DNA of 40,623 bases from an uncultured Methylococcaceae bacterium (GTDB taxonomy: Bacteria; Pseudomonadota; Gammaproteobacteria; Methylococcales; Methylomonadaceae). The translations under genes and the position numbers were made by a program. Positions 18,809-29,800 of this stretch are shown one piece after another; position 1 is the first letter of the stretch, and the number at the start of each line of letters is the position of its first letter. A model generated the notes under the pieces. It was not told the origin of the DNA. It did not search any database and saw only the letters and a program-made list of their open reading frames with translations. The stretch is taken from the NCBI GenBank assembly GCA_903934035.1, contig CAIZMK010000196.1:1-40623 (forward strand), given 5' to 3'.

Positions 18809-18915
18809 CACCCTAGAAAGCTAAGATGTGCTCCAGCCTTTCGCCTTTAACCATTCGCCCGACACATTCTTTAAACCCGCCAATAACCAACTAATATCAC
18901 CTAATTATAAAATCA

Positions 18916-21285
18916 TTAATCCCAATGCAATCTAACTCCGGCATAAGCAGTCGCTGGGGCACCAGGCCCCATAAAAGTAGTGCTGGCATTATTTTGAAAG
19001 AAGTTTTGGCCTAATTGCCCAATAGAGGCATAGTGATTATCAAGTACGTTACGACCCGTTGCATAGAGTTCTATATTTTTAGTGACCACATAACGGGCAT
19101 TGATATTAAGCACCGTGTAATTAGGTATTTGTGGATATAGATTCTGGTCATCACCTCGCGCATATTGACTCGCTACATATTGCAAATCACTAGCTAAAAA
19201 CCAATTATGAAATAACTCATATTCGCCACCCACTTTGAAAGTACTTTGCGGAATACTGGGTATTTTACTACCTGGTGTAACGGTTTCTGATCCCAATGAA
19301 TTACTTAGAATCGCTGTAGTTTGATAGGTAGCATCAACAAATCCATAACTTGTATACCAGTTGAGTTTATCCCAAGCAAAACCACTTAATCCTAACTCAA
19401 TACCTTGACGCATCGTGGCACCGACATTGGCGAAATAACCATTAATTACGCTACCTGGGCTATTTAAAAACAAAATATCGTTAGTATTTCGAGTCTGATA
19501 GAGTGCAATATTCCACTTTAGTCCTTGGTTAAATTTGCCTCGCGCACCTACTTCTAAAGTGTGAGAAACCACCGCCTTCAAAGCTGGATCGGAAACAAAA
19601 CTATTAGGTAAAGTACAAGGCGCATTAGGATCAGCACAACTAAGCTCTACTGCTGTAGGAGCACGAAAACCTTCGTTATAGTTAAAGTAGGTGGTCAATT
19701 CCTTAAGCGGCGTATTTAAAGAGAATACCTCTAATGGCTGAAAGCTTAAGCCAGCCGAGGGGTTTACACGCTGAAAAAGATTATTACCATTAAGTGCCGT
19801 GCCCAACAAATCAGTCGTTTGTACTTCTGCCCTAGCCCAATTTAATGAAGCATTAGCATGTAACCATTGATAAATAGAAAAAGTATTGGTAGCAAAGATA
19901 TTAGAATAGCTGTTTTGCCCATTAATCATCACTGTAGTTGTCAATGGTTCGATAGCGATTTCATTATTAGTGGCTGTAAAAATAGCATCCTGCCCGGCAA
20001 CAGAAAACTTAGATTTACTATAATTATAACCACCACCTACGGTTAGCTGATTATCATGAGCCATGACTTTATAATCCGAAGTCAATTGCAAATTAATACC
20101 TGTACCATTTTGTTGCGTTTTAGTGGCTTGAAAAGCAGCAGGACTCATTTGATTACCTTGATCATCTTCACATAAACTTCCATTAAGCAATGTTGTGCAA
20201 TTCTCATTGGTATTGCTATTGAGGCTAGAGCTATTGTTATTACGATTATAAGTATTACCCGAAAATTGCAATTGGTCAGTAAACTTATGACTACCTTTGA
20301 GATTAAAAAAATACATCGTGTTTTTAGTGACATCAGGCGAGGTATAAATGCCACTCCAATTTTGCTGTAACATATTTTGCGGCGTAGGACCTACACCTTG
20401 CAAATTATTATCAGCAAAGGTAAAAGATAGATCGACATCCGTCTTTTCATTTTCCCAGCCCACTTTACCAAAAGCTTGATTAACGCTAGTGGGTGAATAA
20501 GGACGCCAGCCATTATCATCAAAAATATTACCCGCAAAATACCAATCAAAATCACCTTTAGATCCACCGTATTCTGCAGTATAAGCTTGACGACCATAAG
20601 ATCCGCCACTGGCTTGAGTACGGAAACCTGGATTACTAAAACCACTTTTAGTTTTTACCGATAAGGCGCCTCCCAAGGTATTTAAGCCATAGAGCGGATT
20701 AGAACCGGGCATCATTTCCATACTAGAAATCGCCACTTGTGGAATTAAATCCCAATTAACAGTATCACCAAAGGCTTCATTAACTCTAACCCCATCCTGA
20801 TACACCGACAAACCAATAGGTGTACCTAATAATGGCGATGCCGTAAAGCCTCTGTAAGTAATGTCGGGTTGGTAAGGGTTATTTTGAGTATCATTAATAT
20901 TGACACTTTCTAAACGACGATTCATAAAATCAGTCAAGCCGAAGGCCTCATGACGATTAATATCTTCATCTTCGGCTGACTGTACGTTACCTGGAATTTT
21001 CTTAAAGGCTAAACCAGTCGTACCGAGTGGAGTGGTACTCACAACCTCTACCTCAGGTAACTCGAACACATCGACTGGCTTTGTGCGAACTGATGCACTT
21101 TCCTTGCCATTATTAGATAGGCTTGTTTTTTCTAGCACAGTCCTATTATCGATACTGTCAGATGCTGTTTGAGTGGCTTGCTCTTTAACCGATGGTGTAG
21201 AAGAGTCATCGGCGTATGCCTGACTGGTCATAGTGAGTAATAATAGAACAGCCAAAAGCCGCATTTGAAATGGAAGTAAATACAT
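18916..21285 (-). CDS. TonB-dependent outer-membrane receptor, substrate unknown
   Basis: Signal peptide, plug motifs (DINRHEAFGLTDFMNRRL, YQPDITYRGF, GLSVYQDGVRVNEAFGDTVNWDLIP, GSNPLYGLNTLGGALSVKTKSG), long beta-barrel, C-terminal VRLHWD. Confidence 0.9.
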   Translation of the reverse strand: MYLLPFQMRLLAVLLLLTMTSQAYADDSSTPSVKEQATQTASDSIDNRTVLEKTSLSNNGKESASVRTKPVDVFELPEVEVVSTTPLGTTGLAFKKIPGNVQSAEDEDINRHEAFGLTDFMNRRLESVNINDTQNNPYQPDITYRGFTASPLLGTPIGLSVYQDGVRVNEAFGDTVNWDLIPQVAISSMEMMPGSNPLYGLNTLGGALSVKTKSGFSNPGFRTQASGGSYGRQAYTAEYGGSKGDFDWYFAGNIFDDNGWRPYSPTSVNQAFGKVGWENEKTDVDLSFTFADNNLQGVGPTPQNMLQQNWSGIYTSPDVTKNTMYFFNLKGSHKFTDQLQFSGNTYNRNNNSSSLNSNTNENCTTLLNGSLCEDDQGNQMSPAAFQATKTQQNGTGINLQLTSDYKVMAHDNQLTVGGGYNYSKSKFSVAGQDAIFTATNNEIAIEPLTTTVMINGQNSYSNIFATNTFSIYQWLHANASLNWARAEVQTTDLLGTALNGNNLFQRVNPSAGLSFQPLEVFSLNTPLKELTTYFNYNEGFRAPTAVELSCADPNAPCTLPNSFVSDPALKAVVSHTLEVGARGKFNQGLKWNIALYQTRNTNDILFLNSPGSVINGYFANVGATMRQGIELGLSGFAWDKLNWYTSYGFVDATYQTTAILSNSLGSETVTPGSKIPSIPQSTFKVGGEYELFHNWFLASDLQYVASQYARGDDQNLYPQIPNYTVLNINARYVVTKNIELYATGRNVLDNHYASIGQLGQNFFQNNASTTFMGPGAPATAYAGVRLHWD

Positions 21286-21654
21286 AATTAATACAAAAAT
21301 CGTTATTATTGTTATGGCGTCGACTAATAATTGGTCGAATTTTATAGTTACATAAGATCTTATGAGTCGATCCAGTAGGCTCTATAAAAGAGTTATGAGA
21401 CCTATTATCTATGAAAACGCTATCCTCACCTATAGGAACAATTCCTGAATTCTTAGTATTTCAGTTGTTTTAATGATGTATTGACTTTATTTATTTGATT
21501 TAAACCTACAGTGATAAAATAACGACTTTAATGTTTCAATGCATCAACAAAATCAATATTTGAACATTAGCAAGACCTTATCGTCAGGCATCAATAGACT
21601 GCAATTCGATAATCACAAACCTACCCTTACCTTTACCTTTATAACCTTATATAT

Positions 21655-22968
21655 ATGACAAAAATCCCTACCGTCGGCTTTATTAGTTTAGGCTGTCCTA
21701 AAGCGCTAGTTGATAGCGAAAGAATATTAACTCAACTTCGTACAGAGGGTTATGACATCTCAGCTACCTACCAAGATGCTGACTTAGTAATTGTTAATAC
21801 TTGTGGCTTTATTGATGCTGCCGTAGCTGAATCACTGGACAGTATTGGTGAGGCTTTAGCTGAAAATGGTAAAGTTATCGTAACGGGCTGCTTAGGTGCA
21901 AGAGAAGATGAAATTAGAGCACGCCACCCTCAAGTATTAAAAGTCACTGGTGCTCATGCCTTAGAAGAAGTGATTAGTTCAGTACACGAACATTTACCAC
22001 AACGCCACGACCCCTTTAGCAGTCTTGTGCCACCTCAAGGCATAAAATTAACACCTGAACATTATGCTTATCTAAAGATATCCGAAGGCTGCAATCATCG
22101 CTGTACCTTTTGCATTATCCCCTCCATGCGCGGTGATTTAGTCAGTAGACCCATTGACGATGTCATGCGTGAAGCTGAGCGCCTTGCTAATGCTGGCGTA
22201 AAAGAATTATTAGTCGTTTCACAAGACACTAGTGCTTATGGCTTAGATTTAAAGTATCAAAGTCGAGACTGGAAAGGTCGTTCGGTAAAAACACGCTTTT
22301 ATGATTTAGCTGAAGCATTGGGTGATTTAGGTATCTGGGTACGGATGCATTACGTCTACCCCTATCCTCATGTCGATGATGTTATTCCTTTAATGGCTGA
22401 TGGAAAAATCCTTCCCTACCTAGACATCCCTTTTCAACATGCTAACAGCCGCATCCTTAAATTAATGAAGCGCCCTGCCGCCAGCCAAAATAATTTAGAA
22501 CGCATTAAAGCATGGCGAGCAACTTGTCCTGATATTACTTTACGCAGCACCTTTATCGTGGGCTTTCCAGGTGAAACAGAACAAGAATTCGAGCAATTAT
22601 TAGATTTTATGAGCGAAGCTCAACTTGATAGAGTGGGTTGCTTTGCTTATTCACCTGTAAAAGGTGCGGCTGCGAATGATTTACCCGATTTAGTTCCTGA
22701 AGAAATAAAACAAGAACGTTTGTCTCGCTTTATGGCACATCAAGCTGAAATAAGTGCTGCACGCCTACAAAAACGCGTAGGCCGCATTGAAACAGTATTA
22801 ATTGATGAAGTCGTAGAAGAAGGCGCTGTGGCTAGAAGTAAATCAGATGCACCAGAAATTGATGGCCAAGTTTTTATTGATGGCGCTACCCATCTTAAAG
22901 TAGGTGATTTTGTTGATGTAGAACTAGAAGAGGCTGATGATTATGATCTATGGGGACGTTTAATTTAA
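21655..22968 (+). CDS. rimO: Ribosomal protein S12 methylthiotransferase RimO
   Basis: [56 protein letters not shown]-terminal TRAM-like domain. Confidence 0.95.
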   Translation: MTKIPTVGFISLGCPKALVDSERILTQLRTEGYDISATYQDADLVIVNTCGFIDAAVAESLDSIGEALAENGKVIVTGCLGAREDEIRARHPQVLKVTGAHALEEVISSVHEHLPQRHDPFSSLVPPQGIKLTPEHYAYLKISEGCNHRCTFCIIPSMRGDLVSRPIDDVMREAERLANAGVKELLVVSQDTSAYGLDLKYQSRDWKGRSVKTRFYDLAEALGDLGIWVRMHYVYPYPHVDDVIPLMADGKILPYLDIPFQHANSRILKLMKRPAASQNNLERIKAWRATCPDITLRSTFIVGFPGETEQEFEQLLDFMSEAQLDRVGCFAYSPVKGAAANDLPDLVPEEIKQERLSRFMAHQAEISAARLQKRVGRIETVLIDEVVEEGAVARSKSDAPEIDGQVFIDGATHLKVGDFVDVELEEADDYDLWGRLI

Positions 22969-22996
22969 TACCCTAAAAAAACAAACAATCACCCAT

Positions 22997-23027
22997 AAAA
23001 AAACCCAGCTTGAAGGCTGGGTTTTTT
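22997..23027 (+). terminator. Rho-independent terminator, probably bidirectional
   Basis: aaaaaacccagcttgaaggctgggtttttt. Confidence 0.85.
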
Positions 23028-23048
23028 GGTCTTACAAAATTCTTAGTC

Positions 23049-23162
23049 TTATAAAGAAATAGAACTAGAAACTTTTTGTTTTGAACCATCTGGATCATCC
23101 ATACAACCAGACAAACCAACAACTACTAGTGCTACAGCTAAAAGTGCAAATATCTTTTTCAT
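23049..23162 (-). CDS. Small lipoprotein (37 aa)
   Basis: Reverse reading MKKIFALLAVALVVVGLSGCMDDPDGSKQKVSSSISL*, lipobox LSGC, GGAGG-like RBS upstream (rc of cctcc at 23172). Not in the ORF track. Confidence 0.75.
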   Translation of the reverse strand: MKKIFALLAVALVVVGLSGCMDDPDGSKQKVSSSISL

Positions 23163-23293
23163 ATTTATATCCTCCAAAGGGGTTTAAATTATTTTTATGT
23201 GCGCCAATTATAAAAAAGCACAGGCAATTTATATCATGACTACTTCGATGATGCAATACTAAAAAACTCTTTAAGCTTTTCACTCAATAACAA

Positions 23294-25198
23294 CTACAAA
23301 GAATTAATATTTTCTGGTAAGTCGAATGAAATAACATTTGCTTTCCAGCTTACCGTACCGATAGTCACCCAAGGCGCCATAAAATTCTTATGTAATTGAT
23401 CAGGAACCCAGTAAAACGGCGCATCAATATTTTTAAGTTGTATATGAAACACCGTATCATTTAAATTCAAGCCTATTTTATGCCCCCAAAATGCCGTCAC
23501 CTTCATAATAAACTTTTCTAAACGCACATTGTTAATCTTAGGCGTAACAGCAATATTAGCCCACATAGACTGCACACGCCCCCAATTGGGAGCAAGTAAT
23601 CGACCTTGCTCATTAACAAAAGGCAACCATTGTTCAGCGCCATTATTATCCGTATAAGTAATCGCTAAGATACGGTTGTAACCAGCAAAATGATCGTGCA
23701 GATAAAGCGCATGCGGCGTAATTCCTAAAAAGGTCAAGGACATCATAATAAGAGCATTACTGGCCTCTGAAATTGATGCAATGTACGCATTTGGTTTGAG
23801 ACCTAAGTCTAGCCGGTAAAAAAGACCATAATGAATCGTACTATTGAGCTGTAATACGATAATAGCGATGAGTATTCGTGACAATTTCCTAGAAAAAGCT
23901 TTAGGCTTTTTGAAAGCAAAACATTCGAAAATACGATGGTACCAAGTATTATCTTGCAACTCATGACTAACTAAACAATCTGTAGAGCAAGTAACTCGAT
24001 CACGTGAATCAGCAATTTCGCGATATTTTTTTACAGCAAGAAAGTGAATACCAGGCAAGCTCAAAAATAGCCCTAAAGGATATAAATAGCGCATTTTCCG
24101 CAAAACCTGACTATAAGTATCAACACCTGAATAAATGCGATTATTTGCATCTAAAGCATATAAATCTAATAACAAATTCTCTGGCGCAATTGAAGTCATT
24201 GCAGGATATTGACTAGCATACGCTTGAGCACTCTTAAAATCGATACCCTTAAAAATATCAAAATGATTAAGAATAAGGACTGTACGATTACATAACGGGC
24301 ATTGCTGATCAAAAAACACCGTTAAAGTGGGTTGCTTGGCAGTTATCAACCGAGACAGAGTTCGCCACCAACTAAAAGGAACCAATAAAATATAGAAGAT
24401 GATCATCCCCATGCCAAAAGGATAAATATTTAATGACAGGGTAATTCCTAAATGTAAACCTAAGCCGACAATTAAATAGACAGGACGTAAGTGGCGCTTC
24501 GAAAAGAAAAACATAAAGCTAAATTGAAAAACGAGTATGGTATAACCTATGATTTTTTCAAGTATCTCATTATTAAGTAGCAACGACATATCAATAGCTG
24601 AAACGTAGTAAGGTTGGGTTGACGGCAACCAAGACCCCAAGCCATTCCGCCAATGCTCAGCAAACATTTTATGAACGGATGAATCAAAATACAAAAAACC
24701 TAAACAAATTAAAACTGGAATAAAGTAGGCAAGACTTGAAACTAAAGGCTCAGTAAAACTACTATAATGTTTAAAAGGCGAACTTAGCTTATATCTAAGA
24801 TTATCAATTGAGAATGCGCGACTTCCCGGCATAAAGAGCAGGAAAAAGCCTGCGCCAATCATGAACGAATCAAAACCACCATCAAAATCACGCTGCATCG
24901 TCGTAAAATTGACGAAAAGAATCCAGAAAATATAATTACTGATAACTGAAAATTGATAGCGATAGCCAACAATAACAAAAAAGGCAACAATACCCCAAAG
25001 ACACAAAAAAAAGGGGATCATAGGGAATTCGATGTCTATATAAGGTATAGGATCGAAAATCAGGTGATTAAAATATAACAGGAAGAAAATTTCCTGCAAA
25101 GTGACTAAGCCATAGAAAAACCGAAACAATCCAATACCGATTGCAGGAACTTGCTTAGATTGAAGCTCTATAATTTTTGTGATTATAAACTTATACAT
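23294..25198 (-). CDS. HTTM-domain (vitamin K-dependent gamma-carboxylase-like) membrane protein fused to a DCC/DUF393 thioredoxin-like domain
   Basis: Multi-TM N-terminus (GLFRFFYGLVTLQEIFFLLYF...) of HTTM type, then VFFDQQCPLCNRTVLILNHFD (DxxCPLC of the DCC family). Confidence 0.75.
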   Translation of the reverse strand: MYKFIITKIIELQSKQVPAIGIGLFRFFYGLVTLQEIFFLLYFNHLIFDPIPYIDIEFPMIPFFLCLWGIVAFFVIVGYRYQFSVISNYIFWILFVNFTTMQRDFDGGFDSFMIGAGFFLLFMPGSRAFSIDNLRYKLSSPFKHYSSFTEPLVSSLAYFIPVLICLGFLYFDSSVHKMFAEHWRNGLGSWLPSTQPYYVSAIDMSLLLNNEILEKIIGYTILVFQFSFMFFFSKRHLRPVYLIVGLGLHLGITLSLNIYPFGMGMIIFYILLVPFSWWRTLSRLITAKQPTLTVFFDQQCPLCNRTVLILNHFDIFKGIDFKSAQAYASQYPAMTSIAPENLLLDLYALDANNRIYSGVDTYSQVLRKMRYLYPLGLFLSLPGIHFLAVKKYREIADSRDRVTCSTDCLVSHELQDNTWYHRIFECFAFKKPKAFSRKLSRILIAIIVLQLNSTIHYGLFYRLDLGLKPNAYIASISEASNALIMMSLTFLGITPHALYLHDHFAGYNRILAITYTDNNGAEQWLPFVNEQGRLLAPNWGRVQSMWANIAVTPKINNVRLEKFIMKVTAFWGHKIGLNLNDTVFHIQLKNIDAPFYWVPDQLHKNFMAPWVTIGTVSWKANVISFDLPENINSL

Positions 25199-25259
25199 TT
25201 CATTAAAAAAAATGTGTAAATTATAATCTTTTTATAAAGTTAATACAGGGATAATTACA

Positions 25260-25305
25260 TAAAAATAAGGCCACTAACCATTCTTTGTGAATGGAGAGTA
25301 GCCTT
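25260..25305 (-). terminator. Rho-independent terminator of the 25332-25463 small gene
   Basis: Minus-strand hairpin aaggctactctccattcacaaagaatggttagtggcctt followed by attttt. Confidence 0.7.
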
Positions 25306-25331
25306 CGATCTAACCGAACGGTTAAATATCC

Positions 25332-25463
25332 TTATTTTTCGTCGTCTGGATGTGCAGCAAATACCCATTTCAATAACGCATACACAGCAGCGATAACAAC
25401 AACAGCGCCAACCATACCAGCTGGTGTTTTTAATGTTTCAGTTAAATCTAAGATAAAACCCAT
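25332..25463 (-). CDS. Small single-pass membrane protein (43 aa), function unknown
   Basis: MGFILDLTETLKTPAGMVGAVVVIAAVYALLKWVFAAHPDDEK*, RBS taggaga upstream, own terminator downstream. Not in the ORF track. Confidence 0.75.
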   Translation of the reverse strand: MGFILDLTETLKTPAGMVGAVVVIAAVYALLKWVFAAHPDDEK

Positions 25464-25687
25464 GTATGTATCTCCTACCAAATATTTTTATGAGAAACTG
25501 CTAAATTCATAGCAAGCGGAGGCTGCATCATACTTTAGGATAAATTAAAGTCAAGGCTTATTGTTAGCGGCCAATAAAATATTAATATAATCTCGCTATT
25601 AATAACTATTCTTGTTAATGCTCGAGAACTGATGTGGTATAGTTTCAATTCTGTTTTTTGAAGTCAAAGATGAGAGGCATAATAATA

Positions 25688-26074
25688 ATGAAAAAATACG
25701 TTAAGATATTACCGTTGGCAGCGCTTTTTTTTGCGTTTTCAGCAAATGCCGAAGTTGCTTTACAAAGCAACTCTGAAATACTGGGTAAATGGAAACTAAC
25801 CGCTGAAGCCATGAAACTTGATGGCGAGAAAAAAGCGGTAACTGTTGAATGGGACTTTAAGTCAGATGGTGCTTTACTGACTACCGCTACCGATTCTGTA
25901 GGACGAACCAAAGAAATGAAAATTGCTATTAAATATTCTATCGAAGAGGGTGGAATTAAAAAACAGATAACACCAGGGCAAGAAAAGTACGAACTGTGTA
26001 AAGTCGTGGATAAAGATGGCTCTAAAATGACTTTAAAATGTCCATTTCTTTACTATTTTCTAACAAAAATATAA
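25688..26074 (+). CDS. Secreted hypothetical protein (lipocalin-like small domain)
   Basis: Signal peptide MKKYVKILPLAALFFAFSANAEV, then EILGKWKLTAEAMKLDGEKKAVTVEWDFKSDG; ATG at 25688 gives a proper signal peptide. Confidence 0.7.
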   Translation: MKKYVKILPLAALFFAFSANAEVALQSNSEILGKWKLTAEAMKLDGEKKAVTVEWDFKSDGALLTTATDSVGRTKEMKIAIKYSIEEGGIKKQITPGQEKYELCKVVDKDGSKMTLKCPFLYYFLTKI

Positions 26075-26105
26075 TTAAAAATAATTCACAAAAGGGGTAT
26101 GTATT

Positions 26106-26525
26106 ATGATTAGCGGTATGATTATGATTTTCATAGCAATCTGGCTTTATCAGTCAGCCATGAAAGCAAAAATAGACAACGCCATGATTTGGGTGGGCGG
26201 CGGTGCAATTTTATTCTTTTTCTTAGTGTTTTTATTCCAATCCATAAATATCAATATTTTGGAATCTTTAAGATCTAGCGAAGGCGGCAGTGCTTATGAA
26301 GCGTTAAATGGCGCTGACAGAAAAAACCAAGGTGATTTCACAGGCTTTGCTGGCATATTAAAATCACTGTATGAAGAGTTCTCACCTTCTTTATTCAGTT
26401 TTGCCATCATAGCTTTCTTACGTCTTAAATTTATTACTAAAGAAAGCTTATCAGCTGCTAATCTATTTAGTGGCATCCCAGAAATGTTTCAAAAAATAAA
26501 ACAAAGCTTTAAATCACCAGAATAA
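26106..26525 (+). CDS. Hypothetical membrane protein
   Basis: 139-aa ORF with N-terminal TM segments; RBS-like aaaggggta upstream; 31 bp after the secreted-protein gene. Confidence 0.65.
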   Translation: MISGMIMIFIAIWLYQSAMKAKIDNAMIWVGGGAILFFFLVFLFQSININILESLRSSEGGSAYEALNGADRKNQGDFTGFAGILKSLYEEFSPSLFSFAIIAFLRLKFITKESLSAANLFSGIPEMFQKIKQSFKSPE

Positions 26526-26540
26526 AAATCTGCTGCATAA

Positions 26541-26569
26541 AAAAGCTCAAGCATAACTTGAGCTTTTTT
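26541..26569. terminator. Bidirectional hairpin terminator
   Basis: aaaagctcaagcataacttgagctttttt between convergent genes. Confidence 0.85.
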
Positions 26570-26587
26570 ATCACTACAACAAAATAA

Positions 26588-26779
26588 CTAGACAACAGCA
26601 GAAACTAGTAAAATAACCGCCCCTACAAACAACACAGTAACAATTAACCCTACAATTATATAATTTGAAAAAGACCCGTATTCAAAGTCTCTTTTTCTAT
26701 TCGCTTCACTTTGTACTCCAATAAAAGCAGAAAGAACACTCTTAAATACTTGAATCATCGTTGGTTTTGACATGCTCAT
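26588..26779 (-). CDS. DUF2970 family small membrane protein
   Basis: IQVFKSVLSAFIGVQSEANRKRDFEYGSFSNYIIVGLIVTVLFVGAVILLVSAVV matches the DUF2970 pattern. Confidence 0.85.
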   Translation of the reverse strand: MSMSKPTMIQVFKSVLSAFIGVQSEANRKRDFEYGSFSNYIIVGLIVTVLFVGAVILLVSAVV

Positions 26780-26869
26780 CTCCTAAATATAGCGATAAAA
26801 ATAATAATGCCAGCCTGCTCTTTAAGCAATAATTATATTCTGGCTACCCAACATCCCACGGCATAATCA

Positions 26870-29800
26870 ATGAACAAAGCAGATCTATTTAAACAGCAAC
26901 TATCCCAAAGAATTTTATTTCTTGATGGCGCAATGGGCACTATGATCCAAAGCTATAAACTAGATGAAAAAGATTATCGCGGCACACGCTTTGCACATTG
27001 GGACACCGATCTTAAGGGAAACAACGACTTACTATCCTTGACCCAACCCGACATCATCAAAGCCATACATAGTGCTTATTTTGAAGCTGGTTCCGACATA
27101 GTAGAAACCAATACATTCAATGCGACCAGCATTGCTATGGCAGACTACCGTATGGAATCCTTAGCTTACGAGATCAATCTTGAATCTGCTCGTCTAGCCA
27201 AGCAAGCAGCTAACGAATATACACAAAAAACACCACAGAAACCTCGCTTTGTAGCCGGCGTATTGGGCCCAACAAATCGCACAGCCTCTATGTCACCTGA
27301 TGTAAATGACCCAGGCTTTCGCAACATTTCTTTTGATCAACTTGTAGACGCTTATACAGAAGCAACGCGTGGACTCATAGATGGCGGCGCGGACATTATC
27401 CTTATAGAAACTATATTTGATACCTTAAATGCCAAAGCGGCCATTTTTGCAGTCGAAACCTACTTTGAACTAATCGGTTATACATTACCGGTTATGATTT
27501 CCGGCACTATTACTGACGCTTCTGGCAGAACCCTATCCGGCCAAACAGTGGCAGCTTTTTGGAACTCTTTAAAGCATATCAAGCCCATTTCTTTTGGCTT
27601 TAATTGCGCATTAGGTGCCAAAGAATTACGTCAATATATCGCCGAATTATCAAATATTTCAGATACACATGTCTCGGCTCATCCAAATGCAGGTTTACCC
27701 AATGAGTTTGGTGAATACGATGAATCGCCAGAAGCCATGGCTAAAGAAATTGCAGACTGGGGCAATAATGGTTACCTAAATATTATTGGTGGCTGTTGCG
27801 GAACTTCACCTGCACATATTAAAGCCATCGTAGATGCCTTACAGAACTGCATACCAAGAACACTACCTGAAATTGAAAAGAAATGTCGTTTAGCCGGACT
27901 TGAACCCATGTCTATTGGTTCAGAAACGCTCTTTGTTAATGTCGGAGAGCGCACTAATGTAACAGGTTCTGCTGCATTTAAACGCCTCATTATTGAAGGC
28001 AACTTCGAAGAGGCGCTTGATGTTGCTAAACAGCAAGTTGAAAATGGCGCCCAAATTATCGACATCAATATGGATGAAGGTATGCTGGAATCAAAAGATG
28101 CTATGGTGCGTTTTTTAATGCTCATCGCAGCTGAACCAGATATTGCCAAAGTACCCATCATGCTGGATTCATCCAAATGGGATATTTTAGAAGCCGGACT
28201 TAAATGTATTCAAGGCAAAGGCATCGTCAACTCAATTTCTTTAAAGGAAGGCGAAGCCGCCTTTATTAAGCACGCGAAATTAGTATATCGCTATGGTGCC
28301 GCCGTTATTGTGATGGCTTTTGATGAAGAAGGCCAAGCCGACACCCAAGCTCGTAAAGTTGAGATCTGTCAACGCGCTTATAAAATTCTCACAGAACAAG
28401 TCAACTTTCCACCCGAAGATATCATTTTCGACCCTAATATTTTTGCAGTCGCTACTGGCATAGATGAACATAACAATTATGGCCTAGACTTTATTGAAGC
28501 GACCCGAGAAATTAAACGCACCCTACCCCATGCATTAATTTCCGGCGGCGTCTCGAATGTATCTTTTTCTTTTCGTGGTAACAACCCAGTCAGAGAAGCT
28601 ATACATGCGGTGTTTTTATATCATGCCATTCAAGCTGGTATGTCTATGGGTATCGTTAATGCGGGTCAACTCGCAATTTATGCTGATATCCCTGAAGACT
28701 TACGCGACGCTGTTGAAGCTGTAATATTAAATACTCACGATGGCAGTGGCACAGAAAAACTATTGGAGCTTGCTGAAAAATATCGTGGCGACGGTACTAG
28801 CAATGAGGTCAAAAAAGAAGATTTAGAATGGCGTAATTGGACTGTTAACAAACGCTTAGAACATGCATTGATTAAAGGCATTACCGACTATATCGACGAA
28901 GACACTGAACAAGCTAGACTTGAAGCAGAACGCCCACTGCATGTCATCGAAGGTGCTTTAATGGATGGTATGAATGTCGTCGGCGATTTATTTGGCGCAG
29001 GTAAAATGTTTCTACCGCAAGTTGTTAAATCAGCACGGGTGATGAAAAAAGCAGTCGCTTATTTAATGCCCTTTATGGAAGCTGATAAAGTCGGTGGCGA
29101 GCGCCAAACTAATGGCAAGATTTTAATGGCGACCGTTAAAGGTGACGTCCACGACATCGGAAAAAATATTGTTGGCGTAGTATTACAATGCAACAATTAT
29201 GACGTCATTGATTTAGGTGTGATGGTATCCGCCGAAAAAATCTTACAAACTGCACGCTTAGAAAATGTCGATATTATCGGCTTAAGTGGCTTAATCACCC
29301 CTTCATTAGATGAAATGGTACATGTTGCTAAAGAAATGCAGCGCCAAGGCTTTACTATTCCGTTAATGATAGGTGGCGCCACAACCTCGCGCGCACATAC
29401 TGCGGTCAAAATCGAACCCCATTACCAAGGCGCTACCGTTTATGTGACTGACGCCTCGCGTGGTGTCGGTGTCGCCAGCAATTTACTAAGCGCTGATTTA
29501 AAAGAAGGCTTCATAAAAAGCATACATGCTGAATATGAGGAAGTTAGAGAACGTCATAAAGGTCGAGAAGCCAAAACCAAGCAGCACTCGATTGAAGATG
29601 CTAGAGGCAATAAATTTATAGGTGGCACGCAATTAATACCAGTCAAACCGTCTTTTCTAGGTATCAAAGTACTAGAGCATTTCCCATTAGAAACCTTAGT
29701 GAAGTACATCGATTGGACGCCATTTTTTCAAACTTGGGAAATGGCTGGCAGCTATCCAAAAATACTGGATGATATTGTTGTTGGTGTAGAAGCTAGAAAA

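Noticed and set aside
25291-25512. Plus-strand 73-aa ORF
   Set aside because: Lies opposite the better-supported 43-aa minus-strand membrane protein and its terminator.
26780-26869. SAH or cobalamin riboswitch upstream of metH
   Set aside because: The gap is only 90 bp and no recognisable B12 box or SAH motif was seen.
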